The position numbers were made by a program, and so were the translations under genes. A model generated the notes under the pieces. The model made no database searches and had not been told where the DNA came from. It saw only the letters and a list, made by a program, of their open reading frames with translations. Positions 58,074 through 64,000 of a stretch of 64,000 bases of DNA are shown here, piece after piece (position 1 is the first letter of the stretch; the number at the start of each line of letters is the position of its first letter). The DNA lies in contig NIOE01000007.1 in NCBI GenBank assembly GCA_002205125.1, forward strand, positions 62,001 through 126,000, written 5' to 3'. The stretch is from Roseateles noduli. Its GTDB lineage: Bacteria; Pseudomonadota; Gammaproteobacteria; Burkholderiales; Burkholderiaceae_C.

Positions 58074-58943
58074 TCAGGGCTTGATCGTCGCAGCGGCGCG
58101 CCGCCGACGCGCGACAACGCCGATCGCGGTCACGCCGGCCAGCATCAGCGCGTAGGTCGACGGCTCAGGCACGGCGGCGGCGATCTCGGTGATCGACACG
58201 AGGCGCCCGCTGCCGCTGACGTTCACGCTGCTGTACAGACCCGCGGGAGACATCGCCCAGTCCCACCCTTGCAGGTTGACGCACGATTGGCAGGCGGTGC
58301 CTTGCTGCAGCATGCCCAGGAAGTACGCGAGCGGTTCCCGGTCGTCATAGTTGTCGACCGTTCCGCCGCTGAAGGACTTGCCCCCGTTCAGCGACACGAA
58401 GCTCTGGAAGCCCGAATCCCCGGCGCCCTGCCAGAATTCCGAACTGGTCAGGTTCCAGGACTCGGTGGAACCCCGCACCTGCTGGTTGTCGGTCCAGGAG
58501 CGGACGTTCCGGTATCGCGTCGCGGAGTTCAGGACTTGATGGGTCACACCTTCCGCACCGTCGAAGGGGTTCGAAGTGGCGAACGGCAAGGCGGGCACCT
58601 GTGCGGCCTTCGGGTCGCTCGTCACCCAGTTGGCATAGCGGTCGACCGCTGTCCGCGAATCGTAGGAGCGACCGGAGACGGAATCGATGAACACGTTGTG
58701 GACCGTGGAGAAGCGGGGCGCTCCCGGTGACGCCCCGATCTCGAAGGTGAAGCTCATCGAGAAGGGTTGGCCCTGGACGGCTAGGTCTTGCGTGAAGCCG
58801 ACGCAGTCGAGCGACTCCGGTGGGCAGTCCACCGTTCGGGTGCCGAAGGACAGGAAACCTTCGAAGTCGACCTTGTAGGCCGCTGCCATCGCCATCTGAC
58901 TGAGACCTGCGCTCAGCGCGACGGCCATCCACTGCTTCTTCAT
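58074..58943 (-). CDS. PEP-CTERM sorting-domain protein (third of the operon)
   Basis: 289 residues. Signal peptide (ends MAMAAAYKV), a beta-rich ectodomain and the C-terminal sorting signal VPEPSTYALMLAGVTAIGVVARRRR: PEP motif, membrane helix and basic end, recognised by exosortase for surface or biofilm delivery. Cysteine pairs CQSC (near residue 222) and CPPESLDC (near 37) are present. It is a diverged paralogue of the two genes upstream. It follows the middle gene after 54 bases. The function of PEP-CTERM ectodomains is rarely known. Confidence 0.92.
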   Translation of the reverse strand: MKKQWMAVALSAGLSQMAMAAAYKVDFEGFLSFGTRTVDCPPESLDCVGFTQDLAVQGQPFSMSFTFEIGASPGAPRFSTVHNVFIDSVSGRSYDSRTAVDRYANWVTSDPKAAQVPALPFATSNPFDGAEGVTHQVLNSATRYRNVRSWTDNQQVRGSTESWNLTSSEFWQGAGDSGFQSFVSLNGGKSFSGGTVDNYDDREPLAYFLGMLQQGTACQSCVNLQGWDWAMSPAGLYSSVNVSGSGRLVSITEIAAAVPEPSTYALMLAGVTAIGVVARRRRAAATIKP

Positions 58944-58997
58944 GGCGTTCTCCCTCTCGTTGTGATCAATGCGCGGGTCCCGCTGCGACGTCGTTCG

Positions 58998-59852
58998 TCA
59001 GCCCGACTTGCGACGCCGCGCGGCAAAGCCGATCGCCGCCACGCCGGCCAGCATCAGCGCATAGGTCGACGGCTCCGGCACCACGGCGCTGAGCGATCGC
59101 ATGTTGAATCCGGACACGGTCCCGGCATAGGTGAACGTCGTGATCCCGCCGTCCGCCCCGTTGCGCATCAGGTCCACCGAGAAGGAGTTCCTGCAACCAG
59201 CGCACCAGAAGTCCTGGTTCATGCGGTCAATGAACTGGCCGGTCGTGAACGACTCGCCGACGTTGGCCGACGTGACCGCGAAGGGCGCCCAGTTGGCCAA
59301 CTGCACGTTGGCCCACAACGGCGAGCCGTCGGCCTGATTCCACGCGCCGCTGCGGCTCATGCTCCAGATGTCGGTCTTGTCTGCCGGAGGGCGCATTCCC
59401 GCGTAGACGTTGCTCTCGCGATAGTGCAGGGCGTCCTTCTGTCCCTGGACGGGGTCCGTGGGCGCAGCCACGTTGGCCCACGTCAGCAGGCCCGACGGCA
59501 GCAGGAGCGGTTCTGCCGAGGCGTTCAACGACTGCCTGCCCATCGTCTGGCTGCTGAACTCGGCCTGAACCGGCCGCCCGTCGGCATCCGTTGCGGGATA
59601 GCTGAAGACCAGCGGGTCTTCCATCCCGGCCGCCCGACCGATGTCGACGACCCATGTCTGTGAGAACGACAGCGGCGCGAGCGGGGTCACCGTCAACACG
59701 CCCTCCGAGCATGTGGCGCAGAACTCGTAGATGGAGGACGACGTGAACGTGCCCGTGAAGGTCACCTCGATGCGCTCCGCGTGCACGGGCGCCGCAGCCA
59801 TGCCGGCCACGGCCGCGAGGGCGAAGGTCGATCGATTGAAGCGGCAGCTCAT
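58998..59852 (-). CDS. PEP-CTERM sorting-domain protein (second of the operon)
   Basis: 284 residues. Signal peptide ending VHAERIEV, a beta-rich ectodomain with CATC (near residue 42) and CAGC (near 197), and the sorting signal VPEPSTYALMLAGVAAIGFAARRRK. It aligns along its whole length with the upstream gene: AERIEVTFTGT, APLSF, SQTMG, WCAGCRNS and the C-terminal signal are shared, so the two are recent duplicates. Its ATG overlaps the stop of the upstream gene (ATGA). Confidence 0.93.
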   Translation of the reverse strand: MSCRFNRSTFALAAVAGMAAAPVHAERIEVTFTGTFTSSSIYEFCATCSEGVLTVTPLAPLSFSQTWVVDIGRAAGMEDPLVFSYPATDADGRPVQAEFSSQTMGRQSLNASAEPLLLPSGLLTWANVAAPTDPVQGQKDALHYRESNVYAGMRPPADKTDIWSMSRSGAWNQADGSPLWANVQLANWAPFAVTSANVGESFTTGQFIDRMNQDFWCAGCRNSFSVDLMRNGADGGITTFTYAGTVSGFNMRSLSAVVPEPSTYALMLAGVAAIGFAARRRKSG

Positions 59853-60712
59853 GCCCGGCCCCCTTCGGTGCGGCGACGACGAGCCGCGATCCCGATGGCG
59901 GCGACGCCCGCCAGCATCAGCGCATAGGTCGACGGCTCCGGCACCACGGCCGCGCTCAGGTCGCGCACGCTCATCGCGGTGACGGTGCCCCAGTACTCGA
60001 CGCTCCGGCCACCCTGGGTGTTGCTGCCCAGACCCATGTAGACCGCGTTCTCGCAGCCCGCGCAGCCGAGGCTCCGGCGCAGCAGGTCCATGTACTGGCC
60101 GGGCGTGAAGCTCTCGCCGATGTTGTCCGGCGTCACGTTGAACGGCTGCCAGCCGAAGAACCCCAGCTGCTCGGAGAACGCCGCACCGGTCGCGTCCGCC
60201 CAGGTCTGGAACTGATTCAGGCCCCAGGATTCCTGGCGCAATTCAGTGCCGGTCTCTCCCGAATAGCTCTCGATCCTCCGTTGTCGCGTGGCCTCCTGAA
60301 TGAGCGTGACACTGCCCGCAGGCCTGTCAAAACGCGCCCATTCATACAGTTCTTCCGGCGCCAGGGCTGCAGCGGGCGCAGTCTGCCGATGCGTGAACCC
60401 CATGGTCTGCGAGGCGATGTCCGTCCAGATCGGGCGCCCGCCGACGTCTGTGGAGTCAAAGCCGATCACCGATGCGTTGTTCATGCCGGCGTCCTTGCCG
60501 ATCTCGAACACCATCGTGCGGGTGAAGCTCAGCGGCGCGATCGCCGTCTCGGTGAACTCGCCCGGATGGGCGCATCCCGCGGTGCAGTTTTCGTAGGCAC
60601 GGTTCAGCGTGCCGCTGAACGTGACCTCGATGCGCTCGGCCCTCGCCGAGGTCGCGCCCACACCGGCGATGGCCGCCAGGGCGAGCGTCAGCCCGACCAT
60701 CTTCTTGTTCAT
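59849..60712 (-). CDS. PEP-CTERM sorting-domain protein (first of the operon)
   Basis: 287 residues from ATG 60712, with GGAAGGA upstream. Signal peptide (ends TSARAERIEV), an ectodomain with paired cysteines (CTAGCAH near 45 and CAGCENAV near 203) and the sorting signal VPEPSTYALMLAGVAAIGIAARRRR. It heads a three-gene operon whose other members are paralogues. Cysteine-pair conservation suggests disulphide or metal/haem-type structure in the ectodomain. Confidence 0.93.
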   Translation of the reverse strand: MNKKMVGLTLALAAIAGVGATSARAERIEVTFSGTLNRAYENCTAGCAHPGEFTETAIAPLSFTRTMVFEIGKDAGMNNASVIGFDSTDVGGRPIWTDIASQTMGFTHRQTAPAAALAPEELYEWARFDRPAGSVTLIQEATRQRRIESYSGETGTELRQESWGLNQFQTWADATGAAFSEQLGFFGWQPFNVTPDNIGESFTPGQYMDLLRRSLGCAGCENAVYMGLGSNTQGGRSVEYWGTVTAMSVRDLSAAVVPEPSTYALMLAGVAAIGIAARRRRTEGGRA

Positions 60713-60752
60713 GGAGTTCCTTCCCTCTTCGCGAGGAATTCTCTCCATGTCA

Positions 60753-60764
60753 GCTTTGCAAAGC
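60753..60764. promoter_or_regulatory. 12-bp palindrome upstream of the PEP-CTERM operon
   Basis: GCTTTGCAAAGC is a perfect palindrome, 41 bases upstream of the first PEP-CTERM start. It includes TTTGCA, as in a sigma-54 -12 element, but the -24 GG at the right distance is missing (AG), so sigma-54 control is unproven. Confidence 0.4.
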
Positions 60765-60821
60765 GTTGACTGGCCCCCTCGAATGAAGGGGGGCGCAACG
60801 ATCCCTTACCTCTTCAGCGCG

Positions 60822-61589
60822 TCACTTCACCCAACCGATTTCCGCAGCGGTTGCCGGACCGACGAGCGTCTCGCTGAGACCCGCGGGGACCCGCAGTTCC
60901 CCCTCCCGGACCGGGACGCGGCCGGCCATCAGCTCGGCCGCCGTCTGCGGGTAGCGCGGCTCCTGCCGCGGCGCCGCATAACCGTCCGGGAAGACCGGCG
61001 CCAGCGTCGCCCGGTTGTACTTGTCGCTCGCGCCGAAGGTGTGCAGCGCCTCGTGCGCGATGACCACCTCGTTCTGCGCCTGCTGCGACTTCATCGCGAA
61101 CAGGTGCACCAGGCCGAGCCGGCCCTTCTCCAGCCCGATCGAATGCGGCAGCGCGCCGGCGAAGTCCGGCGGGTGGTACATCAGGAAGAGCTTCACGTCC
61201 GGCACCGGCGAGCTCGGCGGCGTCGAGCGCCACGCCCACCAGCGCATGCGCAGGCTCCAGGAGATCGCCGACAACGGCCCCGCGTCGCGCGGCGGCGCCG
61301 GCGGCACCACCCGGACCCGGCCGCCGAGCACGATGCGCACCGGCTCCGACAGACTCACGCCGTAGCGCGCCGCCTCCTGCTGGAAGTAGGGCACCAGTCC
61401 GGCGAAGGCGGCGGCGTCCAGCCGCTCCAGGTAGAGGTCGGTCACCGCGTCGCCCGACGCGTTGATCGGATACAGCGTCACGACCTGCGGCCGCTTCCAG
61501 GATTGCGCCTGCCAGCGGCCGATCAGCGTCGTGCCCGCCACCGTCACCAGGATCCCGAGCAGGATCAGGATGCGGAGTGCCTTGAACAT
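60822..61589 (-). CDS. Putative membrane-anchored zinc metallopeptidase-like protein
   Basis: 255 residues. Membrane anchor at residues 6-24 (ILILLGILVTVAGTT), then a periplasmic domain containing an HExxH site, VVIAHEALHTFGASDKYN, where His-Glu-x-x-His binds zinc and provides catalysis; the third ligand may be in the following segment. I recognise no peptidase family by name; the Asp-Lys-Tyr run after the site resembles M54/M57-like or M10-like contexts only loosely. GGGAGAC lies before the ATG. The next gene upstream is arfB (34-base gap), and the PEP-CTERM operon lies beyond 109 bases. Confidence 0.7.
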   Translation of the reverse strand: MFKALRILILLGILVTVAGTTLIGRWQAQSWKRPQVVTLYPINASGDAVTDLYLERLDAAAFAGLVPYFQQEAARYGVSLSEPVRIVLGGRVRVVPPAPPRDAGPLSAISWSLRMRWWAWRSTPPSSPVPDVKLFLMYHPPDFAGALPHSIGLEKGRLGLVHLFAMKSQQAQNEVVIAHEALHTFGASDKYNRATLAPVFPDGYAAPRQEPRYPQTAAELMAGRVPVREGELRVPAGLSETLVGPATAAEIGWVK

Positions 61590-61623
61590 GGGGTCTCCCT
61601 CGAAAGTCGTCGTGTCCGGGCGC

Positions 61624-62031
<408 letters not shown>

Positions 62032-62076
62032 GACGCCGACGCAGGGAGTCCGAGGCGGAGGCCGGTGCGCCGGGCC

Positions 62077-63180
62077 TCAGCCCAGCGTCTCGACGTGCAC
62101 CGGCACGCGCCTGGTCACCGCGCACATCAGCTCGTAGCCGATCGTGCCGGCCGAGCGCGCCACCTCGTCGATCGGCAGCACCGAGCCGTGCGGGCCTTGG
62201 CCCCACAGCGTGACCTCGCTGCCGATGCCCTCGTTGGGCAGGTCGCTCAGGTCCACCGCCAGCATGTCCATGGACACGCGCCCGATGGTCGCGCTGCGCC
62301 GGCCGCCGACCAGCACCGGCGTGCCGTGCGCGGCGTGGCGCGGGTAGCCGTCCGCGTAGCCGCAGGCCACCGTGCCGATGCGCATCTCGCGTTGGGCCAC
62401 GAAACTGCTGCCGTAACCGACGCTGTCGCCTTCCTTCAGCTGCTGCACCGCCAGCACCTTGGCCCGCAGCGTCATCGTCGGCTTCAGGTCCCAGTGCGTG
62501 ATGTCGTGTTCCGGGAAGTCCGGCGCGCTGCCGTAGGTCATGATCCCCGAGCGCACCCAGTCGGCCCGCACTTCCGTGTCCTGGCTGTGGCGCAGGATCG
62601 CCGCGCTGTTGCTCAGCGTGCGCGCGCCCGGCAGGTCGGCCGTGGCCTCCTTGAAGACGGCGGTCTGGTGCGCGATGCCGCGCGGACCGTCGGCGTCCGA
62701 GAAATGCGTCATCAGCGAGATCTCGTCCACCTGCGGCAGCGCGTTCAGCCGCGTCCAGGCGCCGCGGAACGCGCTCGGCGTGAAGCCCAGCCGGTTCATG
62801 CCGCTGTTGAGCTTGAGGAACACCCGGTGCGGCTCGTGCGTCTTGTGCATGGCCAGCCAGTCGACCTGCTGCTCGTGATGCACCGCGTGCCAGAGCTTCA
62901 GCCGCGAGCACAGTTCCAGGTCGCGCGATTCGAAGCAGCCTTCCAGCAGCAGGATCGGGCCGCGCCAGCCCAGGTCGCGCACGCGCTGGGCCTCGTCCAG
63001 GTCCAGCAGGGCGAAGCCGTCGGCGCTGCGCAGCGCGTCGAACGCCCGCTCGATGCCGTGGCCGTAGGCATTGGCCTTCACGACCGCGAACACCTGCGCG
63101 TCGGGCGCGCAGGCGCGGGCCCGGGCGATGTTGTGAGCCAGCGCGGGCTGGTGGACGAGGGCTTCGATCGGACGCGGCAT
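62077..63180 (-). CDS. alr: Alanine racemase
   Basis: 367 residues. Fold-type III PLP enzyme: Lys35 in VVKANAYGHG binds PLP and a Tyr near residue 262 (SVGYGSSF) is the second catalytic base. SMDMLAVDLSDLP and ELMCAVTRRVPV are also family runs. It makes D-alanine for peptidoglycan. Alr and DadX cannot be told apart from sequence alone. Its ATG lies 8 bases from a -10 hexamer, divergent from lplT; together with arfB downstream it probably forms a transcription unit. Confidence 0.95.
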   Translation of the reverse strand: MPRPIEALVHQPALAHNIARARACAPDAQVFAVVKANAYGHGIERAFDALRSADGFALLDLDEAQRVRDLGWRGPILLLEGCFESRDLELCSRLKLWHAVHHEQQVDWLAMHKTHEPHRVFLKLNSGMNRLGFTPSAFRGAWTRLNALPQVDEISLMTHFSDADGPRGIAHQTAVFKEATADLPGARTLSNSAAILRHSQDTEVRADWVRSGIMTYGSAPDFPEHDITHWDLKPTMTLRAKVLAVQQLKEGDSVGYGSSFVAQREMRIGTVACGYADGYPRHAAHGTPVLVGGRRSATIGRVSMDMLAVDLSDLPNEGIGSEVTLWGQGPHGSVLPIDEVARSAGTIGYELMCAVTRRVPVHVETLG

Positions 63181-63188
63181 GGGTCGCC

Positions 63189-63194
63189 ATTGTG
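63189..63194 (-). promoter_or_regulatory. -10 element CACAAT of alr, 8 bases from ATG
   Basis: On the minus strand CACAAT is followed by GGCGACCC and the ATG at 63180. Leaderless transcript predicted. Confidence 0.4.
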
Positions 63195-63332
63195 CCGCGC
63201 CATGAACGGGTTCACGCCCTCGGCCGGCGCGTCGGGGGACCCCGCCCGATCGCGGGGGGATCGCGGAAAAGCAGTGCCGGATAGCACAGAGACACTGTCC
63301 CGTGAAGCGCTGTTACGAAAACGAGCGCGTGC

Positions 63333-63338
63333 TATAAA
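63333..63338 (+). promoter_or_regulatory. -10 element TATAAA of lplT
   Basis: TATAAA in the context GCTATAAA lies 79 bases before ATG 63412; TGTTAC at 63311-63316 with a 16-base spacer is a possible -35. The rest of the 231-base divergent region holds no gene; GATCGCGG is repeated within it. Confidence 0.5.
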
Positions 63339-63411
63339 CCCGCCGCAGCGCTGCCCTTTCCCCACCCCGTGGACCCAGCGTGATCACCGCAGTTCCAGGT
63401 ATGCCGGGTCG

Positions 63412-64000
63412 ATGAAAAAAGGCTTCTACACCATCATGTCAGCGCAGTTCTTCAGCTCGCTGGCTGATAACGCGCTGTTCGTGGCCGCCGTTGAACTGCT
63501 CCGCACCAGCGGTGCCGCCGAGTGGCAGCGCGCCGCGCTGGTGCCGATGTTCGCGCTGTTCTACGTCGTGCTCGCGCCCTTCGTCGGGGCCTTCGCGGAC
63601 GCGGTGCCCAAAGGCAAGGTCATGTTCATCTCCAACACCATCAAGGTATTGGGATGCCTGAGCATGCTGGTGGGGGTGCATCCGCTGATCGCCTACGCGA
63701 TCGTCGGGCTGGGCGCCGCCGCCTACTCGCCGGCCAAGTACGGCATCCTGACCGAGCTCCTCCCGCCGTCGCAGCTGGTCAAGGCCAACGGCTGGATCGA
63801 GGGGCTGACCATCGCCTCCATCATTCTGGGCGCCGTCTTCGGCGGACAGCTGATCGGCGACAAGGCCTCGGCCTGGCTGCTGGCCATCGACATCCCCTAC
63901 ATCGACACCGGCATCGACACCGCGCCCGAGGCCGCCATCGCCTTCATGGTGGTGCTGTACTTCATCGCGGCACTCTTCAACCTGCGCATCCCGCGCACGG
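63412..64000 (+). CDS. lplT: Lysophospholipid transporter LplT, N-terminal part (cut by window edge)
   Basis: 196 codons, open to the window end. MFS-type membrane protein; the start MKKGFYTIMSAQFFSSLADNALFVAAVELL and the run AKYGILTELLPPSQLVKANGWIEG are characteristic of LplT, which flips lysophospholipids inward for re-acylation. It is often followed by or fused to an acyltransferase (Aas); the window ends too early to tell. ATG 63412 gives the family's usual N-terminus; there is no clear Shine-Dalgarno sequence. Divergent from alr, the usual arrangement in Burkholderiales. Confidence 0.92.
   Translation, partial: MKKGFYTIMSAQFFSSLADNALFVAAVELLRTSGAAEWQRAALVPMFALFYVVLAPFVGAFADAVPKGKVMFISNTIKVLGCLSMLVGVHPLIAYAIVGLGAAAYSPAKYGILTELLPPSQLVKANGWIEGLTIASIILGAVFGGQLIGDKASAWLLAIDIPYIDTGIDTAPEAAIAFMVVLYFIAALFNLRIPRT

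Noticed and set aside
60740-60775. Sigma-54 promoter for the PEP-CTERM operon
   Set aside because: TTTGCA is present but the -24 GG at the required distance reads AG; kept only as a palindrome.

Overview
The window is chromosomal DNA of a high-GC betaproteobacterium. Best guess is the Burkholderiales, in the Roseateles/Mitsuaria/Rubrivivax neighbourhood. The reasons are the strong G/C bias at third codon positions, the three PEP-CTERM proteins, the complete Anbu proteasome-homologue operon, the betaproteobacterial-looking gene set around ilvE and a YheT-type hydrolase, and a recurring -10 motif of the type CTAnAnT. The genus is inferred, not shown. I see no insertion sequence, integrase, phage structural gene or CRISPR array; most of the window is ordinary dense chromosome with a few small accessory islets.

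Layout. 1-9.6 kb: an Hsp70-like ATPase, a large S9 peptidase, a UPF0149/YecA-type protein, a probable structured small RNA, a tandem acetyltransferase, and a LysR regulator divergent from mmsA. 9.6-20.9 kb: three diguanylate cyclases, a Fur-box-preceded TonB receptor, a two-gene restriction-modification system, an SDR and an RlpA-like lipoprotein. 21-28.5 kb: a fumarylacetoacetase-family hydrolase and nadC, then a nuclease-like accessory gene, a GntR regulator translationally coupled to a polar amino-acid ABC importer, and a toxin-antitoxin-like HTH/DUF433 gene. 28.5-33.7 kb: a SnoaL-like protein, a TlpA-like thioredoxin, and the Anbu operon (ATP-grasp, alpha-E, transglutaminase, Anbu peptidase).

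33.9-42.7 kb: a PAS-GGDEF sensor, a short ModE-like regulator with a ModE-like operator and modABC, a patatin-like phospholipase and a chemoreceptor. 42.7-45.8 kb: an epimerase, then a small accessory islet (three unrecognised or DUF488 proteins) beside tRNA-Arg(CCG). 46-53 kb: a membrane-anchored cytochrome c, a hydrolase/ilvE operon, radA and a membrane protein carrying a cluster of DnaA-box-like motifs. 53.2-64 kb: a membrane MutS-like ATPase, a sodium/solute symporter, LysE and DMT exporters, three tandem PEP-CTERM proteins with conserved cysteine pairs, a membrane HExxH protein, arfB, alr and the 5' part of lplT.

The most general signal is regulatory. Thirteen transcription-unit heads carry a -10-like hexamer that ends only 6-8 bases before the start codon, mostly without a Shine-Dalgarno sequence, which predicts leaderless mRNAs. 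The systems most worth following up are the Anbu operon, the molybdate system in which neither ModE nor ModC keeps its molybdate-binding domain, the cysteine-pair PEP-CTERM trio, the stand-alone Shedu-like nuclease, and the toxin-antitoxin-like pair with an unfamiliar partner.
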